Source of the DNA: G965232465 sp965276005
GTDB lineage: Bacteria > Pseudomonadota > Alphaproteobacteria > JAQWUY01
NCBI GenBank assembly: GCA_965276005.1
Contig: OZ254962.1
Span: forward strand, 868,001 to 932,000
Length of the DNA: 64,000 nt
Direction of reading: 5' to 3'
The notes beneath the pieces were generated by a model that worked only from the letters and a program-made list of their open reading frames with translations, did not search any database and had not been told where the DNA came from. Of this stretch, positions 7,227 through 15,692 are shown piece after piece (the first letter of the stretch is position 1; every line of letters starts with the position of its first letter). A program made the translations under genes and the position numbers.

Positions 7227-8648
7227 TTATGCGGCGTCCTTTTCTAGTTTTTTGGCTTTCTCAATCACTTCTTCGATACCGCCCACCATATAGAATGCGG
7301 CTTCTGGAATGTGGTCGTACTTGCCGTCGACGATGTCGGCAAAGCTGTTTACCGTGTCTTCTAGTTCGACAAATTTGCCGGGGGATCCGGTAAACACTTC
7401 GGCTACATGGAACGGTTGCGATAGGAATCTTTCGATTTTTCTTGCCCGTGCCACCACCTGTTTATCTTCTTCGGACAATTCGTCCATGCCCAAGATGGCG
7501 ATGATTTCTTGCAAGGCTTTATACTGCTGTAAAATCTCTTGCACTTTACGGGCGGTGTTATAGTGTTTTTCGCCGACAACAGACGGTTCCAAAATACGGG
7601 AGGTCGAATCTAAGGGATCGACCGCTGGATAAATACCTTTTTCTGCAATAGAACGATTTAAAACGGTCGTTGCGTCCAAGTGGGCAAAAGTATTTGCCGG
7701 TGCCGGATCGGTCAGGTCATCAGCGGGGACATATACAGCTTGCACCGAAGTAATCGACCCCTTGTCAGTAGAGGTAATGCGTTCCTGCATAACCCCCATT
7801 TCTGTGGACAGTGTCGGTTGATAGCCTACCGCCGATGGGATTCGTCCCAACAGGGCGGACACTTCCGCCCCCGCTTGGGTAAAGCGAAAAATGTTATCGA
7901 TAAAGAACAATACATCTTGTCCCTCCTCATCCCGAAAATACTCCGCTTGTGTCAAACCGGTAAGCGCCACCCGGGCACGGGCACCGGGCGGTTCGTTCAT
8001 TTGTCCATACACCAACGCACATTTGGAGTCCCCGTCTAGGTTAATCACCCCAGATTCGATCATTTCGTGGTATAAATCGTTGCCCTCTCGGGTGCGTTCG
8101 CCCACACCCGCAAACACGGAATAGCCACCGTGTCCTTTGGCGATGTTGTTAATCAATTCCATGATGGTAACGGTTTTACCCACACCAGCCCCCCCAAACA
8201 GACCGATTTTGCCGCCTTTGGGATAGGGGGTTAGCAAGTCGACAACTTTAATGCCGGTCACCAACACTTGTGTCTCTGTGGATTGTGCCACATAATCAGG
8301 GGCGGGGCGGTGGATAGGATAAGATGTTTGGCTGCCAATATCGCCCCGCTCATCGATGGGTTCGCCGATGACATTCATAATTCGTCCCAGCACTTCGGGG
8401 CCTACGGGGACTTGAATTGGGTTGCCCGTATCGATCACATCGGATCCCCGTACCAGACCTTCTGTACCGTCCATAGCAACGGTACGAACAGTGTTTTCCC
8501 CCAAGTGTTGTGCCACTTCTAGCACCAATCTTTTGCCGTTGTTATCGGTCTCGAGTGCGGTCAAAATCGGCGGCAGCGTATCGGTAAACGCCACATCGAC
8601 GACCGCCCCCATTACTTGTACAATTTTACCAACATTGTTTTTCGTCAT
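7227..8648 (-). CDS. atpD: F1 ATP synthase subunit beta
   Basis: Catalytic subunit of F1, 473 residues, the normal length. The Walker A motif GGAGVGKTV is at 152-160. Also visible are the GERTREGNDLYHEM region, the Walker B segment VLFFIDNIFRFTQAG and the C-terminal DELSEEDK loop. The start at 8648 has AAAGGGAAAAAAT upstream, directly after the 27-bp repeat array separating it from atpG. Part of the minus-strand atpHAGDC operon. Confidence 0.98.
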   Translation of the reverse strand: MTKNNVGKIVQVMGAVVDVAFTDTLPPILTALETDNNGKRLVLEVAQHLGENTVRTVAMDGTEGLVRGSDVIDTGNPIQVPVGPEVLGRIMNVIGEPIDERGDIGSQTSYPIHRPAPDYVAQSTETQVLVTGIKVVDLLTPYPKGGKIGLFGGAGVGKTVTIMELINNIAKGHGGYSVFAGVGERTREGNDLYHEMIESGVINLDGDSKCALVYGQMNEPPGARARVALTGLTQAEYFRDEEGQDVLFFIDNIFRFTQAGAEVSALLGRIPSAVGYQPTLSTEMGVMQERITSTDKGSITSVQAVYVPADDLTDPAPANTFAHLDATTVLNRSIAEKGIYPAVDPLDSTSRILEPSVVGEKHYNTARKVQEILQQYKALQEIIAILGMDELSEEDKQVVARARKIERFLSQPFHVAEVFTGSPGKFVELEDTVNSFADIVDGKYDHIPEAAFYMVGGIEEVIEKAKKLEKDAA

Positions 8649-8660
8649 ATTTTTTCCCTT

Positions 8661-8795
8661 TGCTGTTTGCCATTACTGGTTTCCCGTTGCTGTTTGCCGT
8701 TACTGGTTTCCCGCTGCTGTTTGCCGTTACTGGTTTCCCGTTGCTGTTTGCCGTTACTGGTTGCCCGTTGCTGTTTACCGTTACTGGTTGCCCGC
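8661..8795. repeat. 27-bp minisatellite between atpG and atpD
   Basis: Five direct 27-bp copies, starting at 8661, 8688, 8715, 8742 and 8769, of the form TGCTGTTTGCCGTTACTGG plus TTTCCCGT. They differ at only a few positions. They fill nearly all the 153-bp space between the atpG stop and the atpD ribosome binding site. Each unit carries a TAA in the atpG reading frame, so the array is not coding there. Confidence 0.95.
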
Positions 8796-8801
8796 TGCTT
8801 G

Positions 8802-9677
8802 TTACAGTGCTTCTGCACCAGAAATAATTTCGATCAATTCGTTTGTGATCTGTGCCTGTCGTGTGCGGTTGTATTCGATGCGTAAACTGCTGATTAAATC
8901 GGAGGCATTGTTTGTCGCATTGTCCATAGCGGTCATCCGTGCCGCCTGTTCGCCGGCAAAACTTTCCAGCATTGCAGAAAAAATTTGCACCCCGATATTT
9001 TTTGGCAACAGAGCATCTAATATAGCCCCCTCCGAAGGTTCATATTCATACAGTGCCTGTGATGCCCGTTCCTCTGCATCGCTGTCGTCAGACACGGACA
9101 AAGGAATCAGCTGCGTTGCGGTTGGCGTCTGTGTCAAGGCATTGACAAATAGGTTGCTGTACACGGTACACACATCGAACGCCCCCTCATTAAACAGTGC
9201 TATAATGTGCTGTGCCACTGTGTCCGCATGGGCGTATGCGGGACTGGGTTTGTTTAGGTCTTCATACACTTCGACAATCCGCTCACCCATTGCTGTGCGT
9301 AATGTGGACGCAGCCTTTCGCCCCACCAGTAGCAATTTTACAGTTTTGCCCTCCGCTTCCCGGGCATAAACATCGGCGACCACCTTGCGGGCTAGATTGG
9401 CGTTAAAGCCGCCACACAGCCCCCGATCGGACGCCACCACCACAAACAGCTGCACCGTATCCGCCCCCGTCCCCACCATTAGGGGATTGGTCGAGACAGA
9501 TGCAGACGCCAAATTCGTCAACATAGCCCCCATTGCCGCCGCATATGGGCGGGCTTGTTGCACCCTGTCGGTTGCCCGTTTTAACTTTGCCGCTGCCACC
9601 ATTTTCATCGCCGCTGTAATCCGCTTGGTGGATTGCACCGATTGAATAGATGTTTTTAAATCTTTGACAGATGCCAT
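8802..9677 (-). CDS. atpG: F1 ATP synthase subunit gamma
   Basis: Central rotor shaft of F1, 291 residues. Conserved ends are visible: MASVKDLKTSIQSVQSTKRI and ITAAMKMVAAAKL at the N-terminus, VVASDRGLCGGFNANL at about 80-95, and SLRIEYNRTRQAQITNELIE at the C-terminus. Third gene of atpHAGDC, 30 bp after atpA and followed by the 27-bp repeats. Confidence 0.97.
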   Translation of the reverse strand: MASVKDLKTSIQSVQSTKRITAAMKMVAAAKLKRATDRVQQARPYAAAMGAMLTNLASASVSTNPLMVGTGADTVQLFVVVASDRGLCGGFNANLARKVVADVYAREAEGKTVKLLLVGRKAASTLRTAMGERIVEVYEDLNKPSPAYAHADTVAQHIIALFNEGAFDVCTVYSNLFVNALTQTPTATQLIPLSVSDDSDAEERASQALYEYEPSEGAILDALLPKNIGVQIFSAMLESFAGEQAARMTAMDNATNNASDLISSLRIEYNRTRQAQITNELIEIISGAEAL

Positions 9678-9707
9678 ACTATACCGCCTTTACCGCCCTT
9701 TGCCGCA

Positions 9708-11231
9708 TTAGGTAAACTTTTTGCCAAACGCATCGAGAATGGCTTTGATGCCTTGTACAATGTCGTCGTTGTAATCGCCGCTTGCGTTTATGGTATCGAT
9801 GACCTTTTCGCCTTTGGCAAATTGCAGCAACTCAGCCTCATACCTACGGACATCGGCAACAGCAATATCATCCAAATAGCCCTGCGTACCGGCATAAATT
9901 GCCAGCACTTGTTCGCCCACAGACAGCGGTGAGAACTGCGGTTGTTTTAACAATTCCACCAACCTTGCCCCCCGGGCGAGCAATTGCTGTGTTGCCGCAT
10001 CGAGATCGGAGGCGAACTGAGAAAACGCTTCCATTTCCCGGTACTGGGCAAGTTCCAATTTAATCGTACCCGCCACCTTTTTCATTGCCTTAGTCTGTGC
10101 CGAAGACCCCACCCGGGAGACGCTCAGCCCCACATTGATAGCGGGGCGAATGCCTTTGTAAAACAAATCGGTTTCGAGAAAAATCTGACCGTCTGTGATC
10201 GAGATAACATTGGTTGGGATAAACGCCGATACATCATTGTCTTGGGTTTCGATAACCGGCAGTGCCGTTAAAGATCCCGCCCCGTTGTCCTCATTCAATT
10301 TAGAAGACCGCTCCAACAAACGAGAGTGCAAATAAAACACATCGCCCGGATAGGCTTCACGACCGGGGGGGCGGCGAAGCAACAACGACATTTGGCGATA
10401 AGACACCGCTTGTTTGGTTAAATCATCGTATACGATAAGGGCGTGCATACCGTTATCCCGAAAGTATTCGCCAATCGCCGTACCCGTATAGGGTGCCAAG
10501 AACTGTAACGGTGCCGGATCGGAGGCGGTTGCCGCCACCACACAGGTATAGTCGAGAGCTCCCTTTTCTTCTAATATGCGGACGAACTGTGCCACTGTCG
10601 AGCGTTTCTGTCCCACCGCCACATACACACAGTATAGTTTTTTCGACTCATCCGCCCCCGCATTGACCGCTTTTTGGTTGATGATGGTATCCAGTGCCAC
10701 TGTAGATTTGCCCGTTTGACGGTCGCCAATAATCAGTTCCCGTTGTCCCCGTCCAATAGGCACCAAGCTGTCGATGGCTTTGATACCGGTTTGTACGGGT
10801 TCGTGTACGGATTTGCGGGGGATAATACCGGGGGCTTTTAATTCCACCAACCGCCGTTGTGATGCCCCCAACGCCCCTTTGCCGTCGATGGGGGTACCCA
10901 AACCGTCTACCACCCGTCCCAGCAATTCTTTGCCAACGGGTACATCGACAATGTCCCCAGACCGCTTGACAATGTCGCCTTCGACAATTGCTGTATCATC
11001 GCCCAAGATAACCACGCCCACATTGTCCATTTCCAAATTCAGTGCCATACCCTTGACACCGTTGGCAAATTCCACCATTTCACCGGCTTGTACATTGTCC
11101 AGCCCATATACCCGTGCCACTCCATCGCCGATGGACAGCACAGTACCGACCTCTGCCACATGGGTTGTCGTATCAAAATTTGCAATCTTTTCCTTTAGTA
11201 TTGCAGAGATTTCACCCGCATTCAGCGTCAT
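9708..11231 (-). CDS. atpA: F1 ATP synthase subunit alpha
   Basis: Non-catalytic nucleotide-binding subunit, 507 residues, normal length. The Walker A motif GDRQTGKSTV is at 169-178. The VGQKRSTVAQ region, SYRQMSLLLRRPPGREAYPG and a C-terminus ending DAFGKKFT are as in the family. The first 12 codons and the end of atpH have been duplicated in tandem just upstream (76-bp unit), so a second ATG-containing copy of its start lies at 11307. Confidence 0.98.
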   Translation of the reverse strand: MTLNAGEISAILKEKIANFDTTTHVAEVGTVLSIGDGVARVYGLDNVQAGEMVEFANGVKGMALNLEMDNVGVVILGDDTAIVEGDIVKRSGDIVDVPVGKELLGRVVDGLGTPIDGKGALGASQRRLVELKAPGIIPRKSVHEPVQTGIKAIDSLVPIGRGQRELIIGDRQTGKSTVALDTIINQKAVNAGADESKKLYCVYVAVGQKRSTVAQFVRILEEKGALDYTCVVAATASDPAPLQFLAPYTGTAIGEYFRDNGMHALIVYDDLTKQAVSYRQMSLLLRRPPGREAYPGDVFYLHSRLLERSSKLNEDNGAGSLTALPVIETQDNDVSAFIPTNVISITDGQIFLETDLFYKGIRPAINVGLSVSRVGSSAQTKAMKKVAGTIKLELAQYREMEAFSQFASDLDAATQQLLARGARLVELLKQPQFSPLSVGEQVLAIYAGTQGYLDDIAVADVRRYEAELLQFAKGEKVIDTINASGDYNDDIVQGIKAILDAFGKKFT

Positions 11232-11342
11232 AAGCCTACGCCCCCTTTGCTTCTAATTTAAATTTATCCAATAGTATTGCCGAGATTTCACCCGCATTCA
11301 ATGTCATTGACCTATGCCCCCTTTGTTTCTAATTTAAGTTTA
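11199..11342. repeat. 76-bp tandem duplication at the atpH-atpA junction
   Basis: The segment covering the last codons of atpH and the first codons of atpA is present twice, offset by exactly 76 bp (for example GAGATTTCACCCGCATTCA at 11206-11224 and again at 11282-11300). A few substitutions separate the copies. Confidence 0.9.
11236..11307 (-). CDS. 23-codon chimeric mini-ORF, atpA head joined to atpH tail
   Basis: Created by the 76-bp duplication. From the ATG at 11307 it reads the first 12 residues of AtpA (MTLNAGEISAIL), then an 11-residue version of the AtpH C-terminus (LDKFKLEAKGA), then TAG. The stop lies 4 nt before the real atpA ATG, so it could act as a coupling leader. The product is unlikely to have a function of its own. 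Confidence 0.45.
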   Translation of the reverse strand: MTLNAGEISAILLDKFKLEAKGA

Positions 11343-11866
11343 TCCAACTTAGTTTGTAAAGACGCATCCAACAATTTGGATCCGATCTTAACCACCAAAC
11401 CACCTATTATGGCAGGTTTTACCGTGTACACAATGCGTACATCAGCCTCCGCAACCGCCCCCACAGCCTGTTCGATATGCCGTTTTGTATCCGCAGACAG
11501 TTCGACCGCAGAAATAACATCGGCAGCAACCACACCGTTATGGGCGTCTAGCAGCTGTTGAAACGCTGACAAAACCGAATCGAGGGCAAAGTGCCGGCGG
11601 TTTTCACACAACACAACACACAAGCCTTTGACGGCACCGGCAATCCGTAGCTTATCCAAAATCGCCAGCAACACCGCCTGTGCATCGGCAATGCTTAACG
11701 CCGGGCTTTTGATAACTTGCATCAAGGTCGCATCGGAGCGTAACACCCCCTGCAACGACAGCACATCCCGCACAACAGAATCCACAGACCCCGCCTCAAT
11801 GGCACTATCCAATAACGCCTGTGCATAACGGTTGGCTATTTTTTGCAATTCACGATTAACAGCCAT
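11312..11866 (-). CDS. atpH: F1 ATP synthase subunit delta
   Basis: Delta (OSCP equivalent) joins F1 to the peripheral stalk. The 184-residue product begins MAVNRELQKIANRYAQALLD and ends with the conserved C-terminal domain (VYTVKPAIIGGLVVKIGSKLLDASLQTKL). First gene of atpHAGDC. The F1 genes stand without Fo genes, an arrangement common in alphaproteobacteria. The gene is divergent from priA. Confidence 0.95.
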   Translation of the reverse strand: MAVNRELQKIANRYAQALLDSAIEAGSVDSVVRDVLSLQGVLRSDATLMQVIKSPALSIADAQAVLLAILDKLRIAGAVKGLCVVLCENRRHFALDSVLSAFQQLLDAHNGVVAADVISAVELSADTKRHIEQAVGAVAEADVRIVYTVKPAIIGGLVVKIGSKLLDASLQTKLDKLKLETKGA

Positions 11867-11916
11867 AGGGCAGCCTTTCCTATAAACGCTTTACATTTTT
11901 TCATTTTTTTCACCTA

Positions 11917-11961
11917 TTAGGTGTATACCAGCATCACAATTTCATATACAGAGTGATTCAT
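11917..11961 (-). CDS. 14-residue ORF in the atpH leader
   Basis: The ORF reads MNHSVYEIVMLVYT and is preceded by AAGGGGGGC, a strong ribosome binding site. It ends 50 nt before the atpH start. It may be a leader peptide of the ATP synthase operon. No other evidence supports translation. Confidence 0.3.
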   Translation of the reverse strand: MNHSVYEIVMLVYT

Positions 11962-12004
11962 GCCCCCCTTGTACCACAGTTGCCAAAAAAAGTAAAAATG
12001 TTTT

Positions 12005-12034
12005 TTCAAAAAAAACGCTGTTTTTTGATATAAT
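12005..12034 (+). promoter_or_regulatory. priA promoter implying a leaderless mRNA
   Basis: TTCAAA (12005-12010), an 18-bp spacer and a perfect TATAAT (12029-12034). Only seven bases separate the -10 box from the priA ATG at 12042. No Shine-Dalgarno sequence is present, so transcription would begin at or one base before the start codon. Confidence 0.6.
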
Positions 12035-12041
12035 ACCGCAA

Positions 12042-14240
12042 ATGACACAAAAACACACCTTACACATCCTGTTGCCGCTACCCATTTTACATGGGGCGTA
12101 TGTGTACGCTGTGCCCCCAGAGATGCGGACAAAAACACCGTTGCCCACAGGTACGAGCGTATTGGTGCCACTGGGGCAAAGAAAAATTATTGGTATTGTT
12201 TGGCACGACACAGGCGATTCCCCCATCGCCACAGATAAAATCAAAGATATTTTGCACATTTACGATTGCCCGCCATTGCCGCCCGATATAATCGCCTTAA
12301 TCACCTATATTAGTGCCTATACCCTGTGTCCGTTGGGGGCGGTGTTAAAAATGGCACTGCCCGCCCCCAAGGCTATTTCCCAGCCTAAAACCGCCGTTTG
12401 TTATACGGTAAATCCCCATATCCCGAAGGCAAAAATCACCGCAAAACGGCAATTGGTACTCGACACCCTACACCGCCGCCCCCGTATCAGCCGGGCGGCA
12501 CTGGTGCAACAAACGGGGGTAAGCACCGCTATTATTCGGGCTATGGAAACCGCAGAACTGATATATCCGCACAGCGTGCAACAGATGGCAACAACCGATA
12601 CCACAACGGATAAAACACCCCCTACCCCCTTAAACACCGACCAACGCACCGCCTGCGATGCCATTATCGAAGCCTATGGCAGTTTTCAAGTGTTCGCTCT
12701 GGACGGGGTAACGGGATCGGGCAAGACCGAAACCTATTTCGAAGCCATCGCCCATACTTTACAGCATAACAAACAAGTATTGGTGCTGCTGCCAGAAATT
12801 GCCCTCAGCAGCCAATGGGAACAGCGATTTTACCACAGATTCGGTTTTAAACCGCACATCTGGCACAGTGACATATCCGCCGCCCATCGCCGCTCCATAT
12901 GGGCGGGGGTATTATACGGCACTGTGTCGATAGTGGTAGGGGCAAGATCCGCCCTACATTTGCCGTTCGCTAACTTGGGGCTAATTGTGGTCGACGAAGA
13001 GCATGACGGGGCGTACAAACAACACGACACTGTAGCATATAACGCCCGGGATATGGCGATTGTACGGGCGAAAAAGTGTGCTTGCCCGATTGTGCTTGCC
13101 AGTGCCACCCCGTCTCTGGAAACTTGGGCACATATGGTATCGGGACGCTATCACAGCCTAAAACTACCGCATCGCTATAGCGGTACACAGGTTGCCAAAT
13201 TTAGCCCCATCGATATAACCACAGAACCCCTCGACAAGGACTGTTTTATCACCCCTACCCTGCTACAGCACATAAAAAACACCTATGCGGACGGGTTACA
13301 GAGCTTGTTGTTTTTAAATCGGCGGGGGTACGCCCCGCTGAGTCTGTGTCGAGGCTGTGGCTATCGGTTTCGGTGCAACACCTGCGACAGCTGGCTGGTA
13401 CAGCACAAATACACCAACCGTTGGCATACGACTTTACAGTGCCACCACTGTGCCTATACCATTGCCCGCCCGGACAGCTGCCCAGAGTGCGGGGCAGCGG
13501 AATCCATACACGCCTGCGGTCCCGGGGTTGAGCGGATTTATGACGAAGTCCGTACACACCTACCCGATGCCCGTATTTTTATCGCCACCGCTGATACGCT
13601 GGCGACTCGCCAGCACGCCCGGCAATTTGTCGACGACATGCAAAACCGCACCATCGACATCGTCATCGGCACACAAGTTATCGCCAAAGGCTACGATTTT
13701 AAACACCTGCACTTAGTGGGGGTTATCGATGGGGATATGTCGCTGAGTGGGGCGGATTTACGGGCAGGTGAAACCACATTCCAGCTGTTGCACCAAGTGG
13801 GCGGACGGGTCGGCAGAGGCGATACAGCAGGACACGCCTTTATCCAAACCGCCAATGCGAATCACCCGGTATTACAAGCTTTAATGGATGACAGCCGGGA
13901 TACATTCCTAAACACTGAATTACAGCTGCGAAAAATCACCAAACAACCGCCATTTCATCGGTTGGTCAGTATACAGGTATCCGGTAAAAACCGCTCTCTA
14001 GTGGCACAAACCGCCAAACATCTGGTACAAATAGCACCACACACCCCAGATATACGCATACTAGGCCCCGCCGATCCCATATTGCCATTGTTAAGGGGAA
14101 AGTATCGCAAAAAAATATTGGTCAATGCTCCCAAAAACATCAAAATACAACCCATATTAAAAAATTGGATATATGGATACACCCAAAAACCCCCATCGGT
14201 ACGAATCCAGATCGACATCGACCCTTATAGTTTTGCATAA
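12042..14240 (+). CDS. priA: Primosomal replication restart helicase PriA
   Basis: PriA recognises stalled forks and reloads the replisome. The 732-residue product has the N-terminal DNA-binding domain (LPILHGAYVYAVP, LVPLGQRKIIGIVW) and Walker A GVTGSGKTE at 222-230. The Walker B box is VVDEEHDGAYK, followed by SATPSLETW. Two zinc-binding clusters carry paired CxxC motifs (CRGCGYRFRCNTC and CHHC...CPECG). The helicase C-terminal part reads IVIGTQVIAKGYDF and GRVGRGDTAGHAFIQT. The start fits the family's N-terminus although no ribosome binding site precedes it. Adjacent and divergent to the F1 operon. Confidence 0.97.
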   Translation: MTQKHTLHILLPLPILHGAYVYAVPPEMRTKTPLPTGTSVLVPLGQRKIIGIVWHDTGDSPIATDKIKDILHIYDCPPLPPDIIALITYISAYTLCPLGAVLKMALPAPKAISQPKTAVCYTVNPHIPKAKITAKRQLVLDTLHRRPRISRAALVQQTGVSTAIIRAMETAELIYPHSVQQMATTDTTTDKTPPTPLNTDQRTACDAIIEAYGSFQVFALDGVTGSGKTETYFEAIAHTLQHNKQVLVLLPEIALSSQWEQRFYHRFGFKPHIWHSDISAAHRRSIWAGVLYGTVSIVVGARSALHLPFANLGLIVVDEEHDGAYKQHDTVAYNARDMAIVRAKKCACPIVLASATPSLETWAHMVSGRYHSLKLPHRYSGTQVAKFSPIDITTEPLDKDCFITPTLLQHIKNTYADGLQSLLFLNRRGYAPLSLCRGCGYRFRCNTCDSWLVQHKYTNRWHTTLQCHHCAYTIARPDSCPECGAAESIHACGPGVERIYDEVRTHLPDARIFIATADTLATRQHARQFVDDMQNRTIDIVIGTQVIAKGYDFKHLHLVGVIDGDMSLSGADLRAGETTFQLLHQVGGRVGRGDTAGHAFIQTANANHPVLQALMDDSRDTFLNTELQLRKITKQPPFHRLVSIQVSGKNRSLVAQTAKHLVQIAPHTPDIRILGPADPILPLLRGKYRKKILVNAPKNIKIQPILKNWIYGYTQKPPSVRIQIDIDPYSFA

Positions 14241-14258
14241 CCAAAAAATATCACACAT

Positions 14259-14282
14259 ATACGACCGAATATGTCGTATTTT
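14259..14282 (+). terminator. Weak hairpin after priA
   Basis: Inverted repeat ATACGAC / GTCGTAT (7-bp stem, 7-nt loop) followed by four T, 18 bp after the priA stop. Short stem, so only a possible terminator. The rest of the 225-bp gap to the next gene is AT-rich and includes a TTGACA at 14334-14339 without a convincing -10 box. Confidence 0.4.
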
Positions 14283-14465
14283 GAGGTGTATACACAATGT
14301 GATTCGCATTTAAAAGTTTTTTTTCTTTTTTTATTGACAAAATACGAAGGGAGGGGTACACCGAATGAGGATTATGTGATTTTGATGTTATAAATAGAAT
14401 AATACCGTTTTTATGTTAAAAACGCTTATACGACGACAAAAACGCAATAGGAGAGACATATCATT

Positions 14466-15692
14466 ATGACTACATTTAAAGAAATTGTACCGCAAACCAT
14501 TGGTTTTGTACAGCGGTTTCGGGAATACCAATCCGCCCAAAAACAACGGGGGATAAATGATGCCAATGTGTTTACAACTTTGTTGTCTGCACATGACGAA
14601 GTGCGATTGCACTCCCGGTTTTTGGCGTTTTTATTAGACCCAAATGGCAAACATTACCAAGACGATTTATTTTTAAAGGCATTTTTAGAACACATAAAAT
14701 TATCAGATTTTATATTAAATACCGAAATTTGTACCGTTCATAGAGAATATTGTGGTATCGATATATACATCACAGACCGCACCCACCATATCATCATCGA
14801 AAATAAAATATGGGCGAGCGATCAGGAAAAGCAAATACAGCGGTATATTGAAACAATTAAAACAGAAAATAAAACCGTAGCCCCCGATACCATAGCGGTT
14901 GTATACCTATCCCCTTATGGCAGACAACCCAGCGATTACAGTTTAGGGGATTATCGTATTAGCACATGTGGCAAATACTTACATCATCAAAATGAAAAAT
15001 ATACCTATAGGCAAATCAACTATCACGCAGATATTATACAATGGCTGGAATCGATTCACGCAGAAGTTAAAAATATTACAAATTTATCTGTTATGATGAC
15101 ACAATATCGAGAAACCGTACAACAGATAACAGGACAATACAAAGGAAATCTTATGACACTATTAGAATACATGCAGCAAAATAGCGATAAAAATACCATA
15201 AAAAATATGTGCGAAATATCCAAAGCATATGAAGAATATACAACCGACATTTTAAATCATTTCAAGAAGGCGGTAGAGTCTATAAAACAGGAAAATAATA
15301 ATCCTGCACTAAAGTTTTTTGAATCCACACATACAAAAATTTTAGATTTTCTGCCCACTGATTCCATATTTGCAAAACAACAAGAAGCCAATTATGAAAA
15401 TGATTCATGGAAAAGTTGCCATAAATTTTATAGGATATGGCTTAATATTGAACCACTTGAAATATATTTACATGTATGTGTTCGCAACGGTCATGAACTG
15501 CACTTCGACAAAGTAAAACAATATTTTCAAGAATTAGATTGGAACGACGGCTACAAGCGTGGGATACTTGCCAAAAAAGACATCGATATTTTTAACACCC
15601 CCCATGTAACGCAGACCATGACTGGTATTATGAGCGATTTACTCCCCTTGTATAAAGAGTTTGAAAATGAAGTACAACACATTCCACAATGA
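14466..15692 (+). CDS. PD-(D/E)XK nuclease superfamily protein
   Basis: A 408-residue protein whose N-terminal half carries a PD-(D/E)XK core: Asp99 in CGIDIYI, then HHIIIENKIWASDQEKQIQRY with Glu112 and Lys114 as catalytic-type residues. The region before it (RLHSRFLAFLLDPNGKH) is typical of the PDDEXK_4 group. The C-terminal half is helical and less recognisable. Such proteins are often found in accessory or defence contexts, but the substrate is not predictable. The start has AGGAGAG upstream. The stop overlaps the next gene by four bases (ATGA), so the two are translationally coupled. Confidence 0.8.
   Translation: MTTFKEIVPQTIGFVQRFREYQSAQKQRGINDANVFTTLLSAHDEVRLHSRFLAFLLDPNGKHYQDDLFLKAFLEHIKLSDFILNTEICTVHREYCGIDIYITDRTHHIIIENKIWASDQEKQIQRYIETIKTENKTVAPDTIAVVYLSPYGRQPSDYSLGDYRISTCGKYLHHQNEKYTYRQINYHADIIQWLESIHAEVKNITNLSVMMTQYRETVQQITGQYKGNLMTLLEYMQQNSDKNTIKNMCEISKAYEEYTTDILNHFKKAVESIKQENNNPALKFFESTHTKILDFLPTDSIFAKQQEANYENDSWKSCHKFYRIWLNIEPLEIYLHVCVRNGHELHFDKVKQYFQELDWNDGYKRGILAKKDIDIFNTPHVTQTMTGIMSDLLPLYKEFENEVQHIPQ

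Noticed and set aside
8422..9369. Plus-strand frame with repeated CRYWFPVAV-type peptides
   Set aside because: It overlaps atpD and atpG on the other strand; the repeats come from the 27-bp minisatellite, not from a real protein.
10369..10378. Seven-G run in atpA as a contingency tract
   Set aside because: It encodes the conserved RRPPGREA loop, is short, and lies in an essential gene.
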